From an uncultured Acetatifactor sp. (lineage in GTDB: Bacteria > Bacillota > Clostridia > Lachnospirales > Lachnospiraceae), in the NCBI GenBank assembly GCA_947631615.1, contig CANRLX010000019.1:1-39275 (forward strand): 39,275 nt of DNA, written 5' to 3'. The notes beneath the pieces were generated by a model, which did not search any database, was not told where the DNA came from, and saw only the letters and a program-made list of their open reading frames with translations. Below, one piece after another: positions 24,671 to 31,563 of the stretch. The translations under genes and the position numbers were made by a program. The first letter of the stretch is position 1, and every line of letters starts with the position of its first letter.

Positions 24671-25522
24671 TTATTTCCTCTCATCACGATATACGATCAG
24701 GAACACATCTTCTAAATTGGGGGACACTTTTACGGCTCCATCCGGATAGGTTTCACTGTAAATACGCGATACGGTTCCCCTATCCGTCTGGCGTTCATAC
24801 AAGACCTCGTGCGGCGTTTTGATCTGGATTCCAACAGGTACTTCAAAAACCTTGTCCCGCAGAGCGGAGCATATTTTGGCCGGAGCTTCGCAGCAAAGCA
24901 ATTTATGATCTTTCAGCAGAATGATCTTATCCGCTATTGTCTCAATGTCCGAAACAATGTGCGTAGACAGGATCACGATCCGGTCTCCGGCCAGCGAATG
25001 AAGCATAGAGCGAAACCGCACCCGTTCTTTCGGATCAAGCCCCGCTGTCGGCTCGTCCAATATCAATAATTCCGGGTCATTAAGCAAAGCCTGTGCAATC
25101 CCAACCCTTTGTATCATACCGCCGGAAAACTGCTTCATCTTTTTATCCGCAGAATCCTCCAGAGAAACCTTTTCAAGAAGCATATCTATTTTTTTATCTG
25201 CGGTGTGTTTACGGATTCCTTTTAACGCCGCCATGTAGTACAGGAACTGTCTCGGGGAATAATTTTTATAATATCCAAATTGCTGCGGCAGAAACCCGAG
25301 GATATTTCGATATATCTCATCTAACTGCCGTATATCCGTGCCGTCCCAAAGAATTTCCCCTTTGGTTGGGAAAGAAAGCGTAGCAAGCATTTTCATCAGG
25401 GTTGTTTTGCCTGCTCCGTTAGGAGCCAGCAGGCCATATACGCCGTGGTCAAATTCTATATTGATATTTTTTAATGCCGTGAAATTACCGTATTTTTTGG
25501 TGACATTATTTACTGACAGCAT
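24671..25522 (-). CDS. ABC transporter ATP-binding protein
   Basis: A 283-residue nucleotide-binding subunit. Walker A APNGAGKTT (about 34-42, the first Gly replaced by Ala outside the core), the Q loop in FLPQQFGYY, signature FSGGMIQRVGIAQALL, Walker B LLILDEPTAGLDP with the catalytic Glu, and the switch histidine in STHIVSDIE. All catalytic residues are present, so it should be active. The last about 70 residues are a C-terminal extension typical of ABC-2 exporters. The ATG follows AAGGAGG and overlaps the end of the upstream membrane-protein gene by 17 bp. It drives the two permeases encoded downstream. Confidence 0.92.
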   Translation of the reverse strand: MLSVNNVTKKYGNFTALKNINIEFDHGVYGLLAPNGAGKTTLMKMLATLSFPTKGEILWDGTDIRQLDEIYRNILGFLPQQFGYYKNYSPRQFLYYMAALKGIRKHTADKKIDMLLEKVSLEDSADKKMKQFSGGMIQRVGIAQALLNDPELLILDEPTAGLDPKERVRFRSMLHSLAGDRIVILSTHIVSDIETIADKIILLKDHKLLCCEAPAKICSALRDKVFEVPVGIQIKTPHEVLYERQTDRGTVSRIYSETYPDGAVKVSPNLEDVFLIVYRDERK

Positions 25523-26252
25523 ATTCTTTTCCTCCTTTTTTGGCTATCATATAAATGTATAATGCTGCAAGATACAGCAGCAGCAATACTACGGTTACGG
25601 TGTATACAATATAAACAGACAATTCCATAATAAATTTCTCCAGGTGTTCTTTCAGGAATAGAAAAGCAATGCTGTTTGCAATCATCCAAAGGGAAGGCGG
25701 TAAAATAAATGATTTTCGTCCCTGTCCTTTTAATTGGAAAAGAACGAGTAAAAGTCCATAGAGAAAGATTGCTGAAAATGAAATACCCAATAATCGCCAA
25801 AATAATATATCAGAATGAAAGAAACTGCGCTCTGAAAATAATATAACGAAATTCAGGACAATGTTAAGGCTGCTGAAATATAACATTCTGAGCGCCGTTA
25901 CCTGATACAGATCAAAAAAGCACACCATTTTCATCTCATACATCTGTTGCCGGTATTCTTTCCATGTTGTGAAAAGATAGATGGCCATATACGCAAACGG
26001 AGAAGCAACTAATAAAGAGCTGCATAAAAAGTTATCATTTACCCGCCAGAGAAGACCCCAGCCTATAAATGCTGCCAAAAGTCCTATGAAAATGCAGTCG
26101 CCCATATCAAAAAACAGATACTTGGGGATGCAGAAACGAAAAGCTCCTGCCAGCTTTCTTAATCTGTCATGTGGCGAAACCATCCCCTTGTCTATGATTT
26201 CCTGAATCGCAAGATTCTTTTTATCCTCCGATAACATCTCGATATTCATCAT
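25506..26252 (-). CDS. Six-helix membrane protein, candidate anti-sigma factor
   Basis: A 248-residue membrane protein that I do not recognise by family. A soluble N-terminal part (about 1-42, MLSEDKKNLAIQEIIDKGMVSPHDRLRKL, helical) is followed by about six hydrophobic segments (about 45-69, 75-97, 122-141, 149-174, 187-200 and 212-238). Its start overlaps the ECF sigma gene by 32 bp and has AAAGGAG. The position directly after an ECF sigma gene, with a short cytosolic N-terminal domain, is what membrane anti-sigma factors show. It lacks an obvious zinc motif, so the role is inferred only from position. Confidence 0.75.
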   Translation of the reverse strand: MMNIEMLSEDKKNLAIQEIIDKGMVSPHDRLRKLAGAFRFCIPKYLFFDMGDCIFIGLLAAFIGWGLLWRVNDNFLCSSLLVASPFAYMAIYLFTTWKEYRQQMYEMKMVCFFDLYQVTALRMLYFSSLNIVLNFVILFSERSFFHSDILFWRLLGISFSAIFLYGLLLVLFQLKGQGRKSFILPPSLWMIANSIAFLFLKEHLEKFIMELSVYIVYTVTVVLLLLYLAALYIYMIAKKGGKEYAVSK

Positions 26253-26781
26253 AAAACTCCTTTCTGATTTTTTTCTGTAATCTATAATAATAGGATTTTA
26301 CAGTCCCTTCCGAAAGGTTCAGGCTCAAGGAAATTTGCTCAAAAGTAAAATCGCCATAAACATGAAGCCTGTATACCTGCTGTACGTTAAGAGGAAAACA
26401 ACTCACATAGACTTCTATTTTATGCAGCAGTTCCGACTGCCCGATCTGCTGTATAAAATCATTTTCATCTGCTGTTTCGATTTCATCTAACGAAATCGTT
26501 TGCGGTACTTTTTTGCGACGGTAATCTATCATTTTGTTTGTGGCGATACGATACAGCCATGTCCGAAAGGAAGCCTGTTCTTTTTTGTAAGTCTTTATAG
26601 ACCGCAGCATGGAAATGAATATTTCCTGTGTCAGATCATAGGTATCGGCGTTCCCGGATAGTTGACGGAATACATATCTGTAAATTTCGTCATAGTAGGA
26701 GCGGATCAAAAGATCGGCGTCTTTTTTAGAGCCGAATAACCTGATATTGCGAATCCATTTTATTTCGTCCTGTTCTTTCAA
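26221..26781 (-). CDS. ECF-type RNA polymerase sigma factor
   Basis: A 186-residue extracytoplasmic-function sigma factor. Region 2 (about 15-85) contains YRYVFRQLSGNADTYDLTQE, FRTWLYRIATNKMIDYRR. Region 4 (about 125-180) holds VYRLHVYGDFTFEQISLSLN and the helix-turn-helix SEGTVKSYYYRLQKKIR. No ATG occurs in frame before region 2; TTG at 26781, after a purine-rich stretch (GGGGGCGGAAAGAG), is the best start, and a longer frame runs into untranslated sequence. The gene heads the operon with the membrane protein and ABC transporter. A promoter resembling ECF sites (TGCAAC-N17-CGAATA, 26811-26839) lies just upstream, which suggests autoregulation. Confidence 0.88.
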   Translation of the reverse strand: MKEQDEIKWIRNIRLFGSKKDADLLIRSYYDEIYRYVFRQLSGNADTYDLTQEIFISMLRSIKTYKKEQASFRTWLYRIATNKMIDYRRKKVPQTISLDEIETADENDFIQQIGQSELLHKIEVYVSCFPLNVQQVYRLHVYGDFTFEQISLSLNLSEGTVKSYYYRLQKKIRKEFYDEYRDVIGG

Positions 26782-26810
26782 GGTCTCTTTCCGCCCCCTT
26801 TCTCTTTTTA

Positions 26811-26839
26811 TATTCGTATCAAAATGTGAAAAAGTTGCA
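26811..26839 (-). promoter_or_regulatory. Candidate ECF-dependent promoter of the sigma/ABC operon
   Basis: On the minus strand TGCAAC (26834-26839, with the AAC core of ECF -35 elements), then T-rich sequence, a 17-bp spacer and CGAATA (26811-26816). This fits an autoregulated ECF promoter, but no second site in the window confirms the motif. Confidence 0.45.
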
Positions 26840-26883
26840 TTTAGGAAAAAGCAAGTCTTATAGGAATTACTCGTCCTCGATAG

Positions 26884-27045
26884 TGGAACTATACAGAGAT
26901 TCTTAAACTCGAAAAGGGCGTGCGGTTTATTGCGATCAAAAACGGCACAGACAGCGCGACCCAGCAGGAGAATGACTTTACGCCTTTTTCTAACATCATC
27001 AACGAATGGTATTGCCGTGATACCAGCAAGAAAATCCGTGCCCTC
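26884..27045 (+). pseudogene. Serine recombinase fragment at the island edge
   Basis: A short stretch of one frame reads NYTEILKLEKGVRFIAIKNG and then DFTPFSNIINEWYCRDTSKK, the middle of the large serine recombinase catalytic domain. No start, active-site serine region or C-terminal part is present; a stop codon lies just before it (TAG at 26881-26883 region). From KIRAL on, the frame continues without recombinase similarity (to about 27250). It is a relic on the opposite strand to the sigma/ABC operon. It corresponds to just the part missing from the recombinase relic at the start of the window. Confidence 0.8.
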
Positions 27046-27227
27046 GTTCCGGAGCAGGGCATACCTGCTCACATGAGACCGACGTTTGCCTGTATCGCCA
27101 ATCAGGAAGAACAATTCCGAAAAGCTATGGGAGCAAAGCAGAAAGACGAAACGAAAAAGGAACCGGCGGCGAAGAAACGGCATAGCCCAAAAGCTACGCC
27201 GTTTCCCGAAAACATTCTTATGCTGTT
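27046..27227 (+). other. Unassigned sequence between recombinase relic and rarA
   Basis: The frame of the relic stays open here and encodes FACIANQEEQFRKAMGAKQK followed by a Lys/Ala/Glu-rich tail, which I cannot assign; it may be part of another decayed mobile-element gene. It contains the hairpin at 27174-27205. Confidence 0.35.
27174..27205. terminator. Hairpin at the rarA 3' end
   Basis: GAAACGGCATAGC pairs with GCTACGCCGTTTC (13 bp, one mismatch, 6-nt loop). It lies 22 bp past the rarA stop and may end the rarA transcript, though no T run follows. Confidence 0.45.
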
Positions 27228-28580
27228 TTATGAGTGCTGCTCTGGCTCAGAAGCTTTTTTCGCCTCTCTGCGGAGGCGCTTCATGTGCTCCGCAATCTTC
27301 ACCTCATAGCCGTTCCCCGACGGGCGGTAAAATTCCCTGCCGCTCAGCTCGTAGGGCAAATACTGCTGCTCCACGTAGTGGTTGGGGAAATCGTGGGCAT
27401 ACTGATATCCGCTCCCTCTCCCCAGCTTTGCCGCCCCCTTGTAATGAGCATCCTGAAGATGCGCGGGGATCGGCAGATTTCCGCTTCTTTCCACCTCCGC
27501 CATAGCCTCGTCGATGGCCACACAGCTGGAGTTGCTCTTGGGGGCGCTCGCCACGTAGACCGCCGCCTGGGACAGGATGATCTGCGCCTCCGGCATACCG
27601 ACCCTCTCCGCCGCCAGGGAAGCGCTTACCGCCACCACCAGGGCGTTGGGATCCGCGTTTCCCACGTCCTCCGACGCACAGATCATGATGCGCCTCGCCA
27701 CAAAGGCGACCTGCTCGCCGGCGTACAGCATCCTCGCCAGATAGTACACCGCGGCATCCAGATCCGATCCCCGCATACTCTTGATAAAGGCCGAGACCGT
27801 ATCGTAGTGGCTGTCACCGTTTTTGTCGTAGCGCACGGCGCGCTTCTGGATGCACTCCTGGGCCACCTTAAGCGTGATATGGATCCGGCCGTCCTCCCCT
27901 CTCTGGGTGGTCATCACCCCCAGCTCTATGGCGTTCAGCGCCTGCCTGGCATCGCCGCCGGAGATATCCGCCAGAAACGCTAACGCCTCCTCATCGATCA
28001 CCGCATTGTAGGAACCCATCCCCCGCTCCGCGTCGTATACCGCCTTTCTCAGAAGCTCCCGAATCCCCTCCCGCGGGATGGGCCGAAGCTCAAAGATGAC
28101 AGAGCGGGAGAGCAAAGCCCCGTTCACCTCAAAATACGGGTTCTCCGTGGTGGCGCCGATCAAAATGACCGTTCCGTCCTCCACAAAGGGCAGTAGATAA
28201 TCCTGCTGCCCCTTGTTAAAGCGGTGGATCTCGTCGATAAAGAGGATCGTTCGCTTCCCATACATCCCCTGGAGTTCCTTCGCCTTCGCCACCACCTCCT
28301 CCATATCCTTCTTCCCCGCCACCGTCGCGTTGATCTGGGTAAACTCGGCGCTCGTGGTGCCAGCGATCACCCTGGCGAGCGTGGTCTTCCCCGTCCCGGG
28401 AGGGCCGTAAAAGATGATCGAGCTCAGCTTGTCCGCCTGGATCGCGCGATACAGCAGCTTGTCTTTTCCGATGATATGCTCCTGCCCCACCACCTCATCC
28501 AGAGTGCGCGGGCGCATCCGCGCGGCCAGAGGAGCCTCCTTCTCCATCCTGCTGCTCCTCATATAGTCAAACAGATCCAT
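27228..28580 (-). CDS. rarA: Replication-associated recombination protein A (MgsA/RarA)
   Basis: A 450-residue AAA+ ATPase related to clamp-loader subunits and WRNIP1, acting at stalled replication forks. Walker A GPPGTGKTTLARV (about 59-71), Walker B LFIDEIHRFNKGQQD, sensor 1 IGATTENPYFEVN, and the sensor 2/lid domain with GGDARQALNAIEL. The tetramerisation domain follows (about 250-420, with KSMRGSDLDAAVYYLARML). Length is typical. The SD is AAGGAGA. It is the 3' neighbour of a PF09818-type ATPase gene on the same strand, 50 bp apart. Confidence 0.95.
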   Translation of the reverse strand: MDLFDYMRSSRMEKEAPLAARMRPRTLDEVVGQEHIIGKDKLLYRAIQADKLSSIIFYGPPGTGKTTLARVIAGTTSAEFTQINATVAGKKDMEEVVAKAKELQGMYGKRTILFIDEIHRFNKGQQDYLLPFVEDGTVILIGATTENPYFEVNGALLSRSVIFELRPIPREGIRELLRKAVYDAERGMGSYNAVIDEEALAFLADISGGDARQALNAIELGVMTTQRGEDGRIHITLKVAQECIQKRAVRYDKNGDSHYDTVSAFIKSMRGSDLDAAVYYLARMLYAGEQVAFVARRIMICASEDVGNADPNALVVAVSASLAAERVGMPEAQIILSQAAVYVASAPKSNSSCVAIDEAMAEVERSGNLPIPAHLQDAHYKGAAKLGRGSGYQYAHDFPNHYVEQQYLPYELSGREFYRPSGNGYEVKIAEHMKRLRREAKKASEPEQHS

Positions 28581-28630
28581 ATAGACAGTCTCCTTCCAAA
28601 CGGTATTTTTCAGTCACGGAATGTCTGCTG

Positions 28631-30328
28631 TCACAGTCTCCTGCACCGGTTGATGCACGCAAAGATCTCCTGCTTTCGGGGCATCGCCAGATTCCCGGGA
28701 GCGCCGGAGCCCTCAAACGCCGCCTCCGGCCCCAGGCTCTCAAGCCTCTCCCAAAGCATCCCAACCACCTCCGCAAGCGGCCGTTTTCCGTCAAAGAGAT
28801 GTCTTCCGGCATACTTTAAGAGAAGCCCCAGCGTATGGAGCTGCTCACTGTCCACCAGCTGCTCCACATAGCGCAGATCCACGGTCTCCTTATGGAGCAG
28901 AATACTCTCCACCCCCGCCGTCTTGATCTTCAGGCGCTCATCGTTCCAAAAACCCCTGTCGCTTTGAAATCTTCTGGCAATCTTCGGGCTCGCAAAGGGC
29001 TCCTCCGTTTCTCCGGAAAGAGGATAAGCAAGCGCCGCCTTCTTCGCCGTCTCCGTGATATCCAGTGCCCGATAACAGTCCATCTGCAGGATGCAGTCCG
29101 CCTTGTGGAAGTAGGCGCCTGAGCTGCCCGCCACAAGCACCGTTGACACGCCCAGCTCTTCGTATAGCTCGCGCACCCGATAGAGAAAGGGAATGATGGG
29201 CTCCTTGTCCGGATGGACCACCTGCTGCATCAGCTCATCCCGTATCATAAAGTTGGTGGCGCTGGTATCTTCGTCGATGAGAAGCACCCTGCTGCCCGCC
29301 TCCAGAGCCTCCACCACATTTGCCGCCTGGGAGGTGCTTCCGCTGGCGTCCTCCGAGCAGAAGGAGCCGGTGTCCTTTCCCCCCGGCAGCTCCCGTATAA
29401 ACATGGAGATATCCACATTTTTGATGCTGCGCCCGTCCTCCGCGCGTATCTTCATAGCGGAGTCATCCGTTATCACAAACTCTCTTCCGTCCCCCGGTAT
29501 ATGGTCGTAAACGCCCCTCTCGATCGCCTTCAGCAGCGTAGATTTTCCGTGATAGCCGCCGCCCGCGATCAGGGTGACGCCCTTTTTGATCCCCATTCCT
29601 CTCAGCGCACCCCGGTGGGGCAGCTCCAGCGTGACCGCCAGGCTTTCCGGCGCTTCAAAGGGCACCGCCGCCTTCATGGGCTTCTCCGATACCCCCGACT
29701 CTCTGGGCAGGATGGAGCCGTCCGCCACAAACACCACAAGCCCCCTTCTCGCCATCTCCTCTCGGATAAACAGCCGATCGTCCGCAAGAAATGCGTTGTC
29801 CCGCAGCGTATCGGCCTTCAGCGCCCTGTAGTACAGAGACTTTTCCACACATTTCGGGAGATAGTCAAAGAGAATCTTCTTGAGCTCTCCGGAGTTTACC
29901 GTGCGCCCGTTTGCGGGAAATCCGATCTCCATGCGGATCAGCACATCTCCGCTCTTCTCCTCCACTCTGCAGGCGCTCCGCTCCAGGATCTCCTGGCCGC
30001 ACCGGCTGACCCCCATGAGTCCGCTCTTGCCGGAACCTTTGGCCTGAAACGAAAAGGCGTCTATCTGTCTGCCGAATACCCGCAGCAGATAGTCCTGCAG
30101 GCAGACTCTGCGATGCGCCTCCGCGTACAGTTCCTTGGGAAAAGCCGCCTGTCTTGCGGGCACGCGGACGCTGACCTTGGAAGGGGATGCAAAGGGATCT
30201 CCCTGCACATGCTCGATATTCAGCACATAGGCTCTGAAGTCATAGCTGCCCTTGGTATCCTTGTAGGCCGGATATCCTCTGTGGTCAATCCGGTCCAATA
30301 TCTGCCTTAAATCCTCCGATGTCTTCAT
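28631..30328 (-). CDS. ABC-class predicted ATPase (PF09818-type)
   Basis: A 565-residue soluble protein of the predicted ABC-class ATPase family PF09818. The N-terminal part (about 1-200) is family specific (YKDTKGSYDFRAYVLNIEHV, VQGDPFASPSKVSVRVP). The ATPase core has a Walker A variant AGGGYHGKSTLLKAI (about 256-270), a signature-like ASGSTSQAANVVEALEAG and Walker B VLLIDEDTSATNFM with the catalytic Glu. There are no membrane parts, so it is not a transporter subunit; the role is unknown, perhaps in nucleic-acid metabolism given rarA next door. The SD is AGGAGGAAAG. The 18-bp gap to nagA upstream suggests one operon. Confidence 0.88.
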   Translation of the reverse strand: MKTSEDLRQILDRIDHRGYPAYKDTKGSYDFRAYVLNIEHVQGDPFASPSKVSVRVPARQAAFPKELYAEAHRRVCLQDYLLRVFGRQIDAFSFQAKGSGKSGLMGVSRCGQEILERSACRVEEKSGDVLIRMEIGFPANGRTVNSGELKKILFDYLPKCVEKSLYYRALKADTLRDNAFLADDRLFIREEMARRGLVVFVADGSILPRESGVSEKPMKAAVPFEAPESLAVTLELPHRGALRGMGIKKGVTLIAGGGYHGKSTLLKAIERGVYDHIPGDGREFVITDDSAMKIRAEDGRSIKNVDISMFIRELPGGKDTGSFCSEDASGSTSQAANVVEALEAGSRVLLIDEDTSATNFMIRDELMQQVVHPDKEPIIPFLYRVRELYEELGVSTVLVAGSSGAYFHKADCILQMDCYRALDITETAKKAALAYPLSGETEEPFASPKIARRFQSDRGFWNDERLKIKTAGVESILLHKETVDLRYVEQLVDSEQLHTLGLLLKYAGRHLFDGKRPLAEVVGMLWERLESLGPEAAFEGSGAPGNLAMPRKQEIFACINRCRRL

Positions 30329-30346
30329 AGAAAGCTTCCTCCTGCT

Positions 30347-31507
30347 TTAATTAAAATTGATTGTTTTGTTTTCCTTCAGATCCCGGCTCACCAACAGGAT
30401 GTCCGCGCGCTTTCCCGGCGCCAGGCTTCCCACCCTGTCATAGATCCCGACGGAGCGGGCCGGCGCTTCAGAAGCCGCGGCAACGGCATCCTCCAACGAA
30501 ATCCCCGCCGCCACAGCCCGCTTCATACAGTCGAAGAGATTCGTCACCGAACCGGCGATCGTCCCGTCCGGAAGCTCCGCCCGGTTTCCCCGTACCGTCA
30601 CCTGCTGTCCTCCCAGCTCGTAGACGCCGTCGGAGAGACCGGTGGCCCGTATGGAGTCGCTGATCAGCACAATGCGCCCGGGAAAGAGGCGAAACGCCGC
30701 TCTCACCGCGCTGTCGTGCACATGGACGCCGTCCGCGATCAGCTCCACCCAGCAATCCGGCGCATCCGCCGCTGCGCCGATCAGCCCGGGCCTTCTGTGA
30801 TGCAAAGGCTCCATCCCGTTAAAGAGATGGGTCACATGGTCCGCTCCCGCCGCAAATGCCTCCGCGCAGATGTCATACTCCGCGGAGGTATGCCCCAGGG
30901 AGACATGGATCCTTCCCCCCGCCAGCTCACGTATCAGCTCCTTTCCCCCCGCCACGTTAGGCGCGACCGTCACCAGCCGCAAGAGACCGCCGCTTTTTCG
31001 GTCGCACTCCCGCAGAAATGCCGGATCCGCAGCGCAGAGTTCCTCCTCCCGATGGGCGCCTCTTCGAGCCGGATCCAGAAAGGGGCCCTCCATATGGATG
31101 CCGCCGATCCGCGCGGGCGAAGGCCCTCCCTCTCTGTCCGGACGTTCCGCGCCGCTTCTTTCCTCCCGTTCCCACCGGACAAGCCGGTCCGCGCTCTCCA
31201 TCGCCTGCAGGAGCCGATTGGCCGGAAGCGTCATGGAGGTGGGACAATAGGTGGTGATGCCGTGGGCCCCCTGGTACGCCAGGATCCTCCGCAGCCCCTC
31301 CGCGTCCCCGTCAGAGAAATCATATCCCGCCGCCCCGTGGCTGTGCACATCCACAAGCCCAGGGATCACATAGAGCCCCTCCGCGTCGATCTCCCTGCCG
31401 TTCTCCGCCTGGGATTCCTCCGCCACGATCCTTCCCTGCCGGACATACACGTCTCTTTTTTGAAAGGTCCGGTCCTCTCCAAAGACGATCCCGTTTCTGA
31501 TGATCAT
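30347..31507 (-). CDS. nagA: N-acetylglucosamine-6-phosphate deacetylase
   Basis: A 386-residue amidohydrolase that removes acetate from GlcNAc-6-phosphate, feeding cell-wall sugar recycling. The metal and active-site residues are present: HSH in GLVDVHSHGAAGYDF, Glu in GIHMEGPFL, His in SLGHTSAEYD, His in VTHLFNGMEPLHHR, and the catalytic Asp in LISDSIRATGLSDG. A 20-25 residue Arg/Glu-rich insert (near 115-135) is unusual. MIIRNG at 31507 is preferred because GGAG lies 6 nt before it; METN at 31519 has no proper site. A 20-bp tandem repeat covers this start. nagB is not nearby. Confidence 0.93.
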   Translation of the reverse strand: MIIRNGIVFGEDRTFQKRDVYVRQGRIVAEESQAENGREIDAEGLYVIPGLVDVHSHGAAGYDFSDGDAEGLRRILAYQGAHGITTYCPTSMTLPANRLLQAMESADRLVRWEREERSGAERPDREGGPSPARIGGIHMEGPFLDPARRGAHREEELCAADPAFLRECDRKSGGLLRLVTVAPNVAGGKELIRELAGGRIHVSLGHTSAEYDICAEAFAAGADHVTHLFNGMEPLHHRRPGLIGAAADAPDCWVELIADGVHVHDSAVRAAFRLFPGRIVLISDSIRATGLSDGVYELGGQQVTVRGNRAELPDGTIAGSVTNLFDCMKRAVAAGISLEDAVAAASEAPARSVGIYDRVGSLAPGKRADILLVSRDLKENKTINFN

Positions 31508-31540
31508 GTTAGTCTCCATTTGATCTTGTTCGTCTCCATT
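31501..31540. repeat. 20-bp tandem duplication over the nagA start
   Basis: Two adjacent 20-bp units (31501-31520 and 31521-31540) match at 18 positions. Each carries GGAGAC on the minus strand. Only the copy nearer to nagA keeps the ATG in place; the other has AAG there. It duplicates the SD region. Confidence 0.8.
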
Positions 31541-31563
31541 CCCTAATCGCCTGCGCGGCGAAC

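Larger units (their letters stand above)
22231..27227. mobile_element. AT-rich island with sigma/ABC operon and recombinase relic
   Basis: The segment between the DUF4364 and rarA stop codons is visibly AT-richer than both sides. It holds five overlapping minus-strand genes (ECF sigma, membrane protein, ABC ATPase and two permeases) plus a serine-recombinase fragment at its right edge. This suggests acquisition by transfer with later decay of the mobility part. I see no flanking direct repeats, so the exact borders are inferred. Confidence 0.5.
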
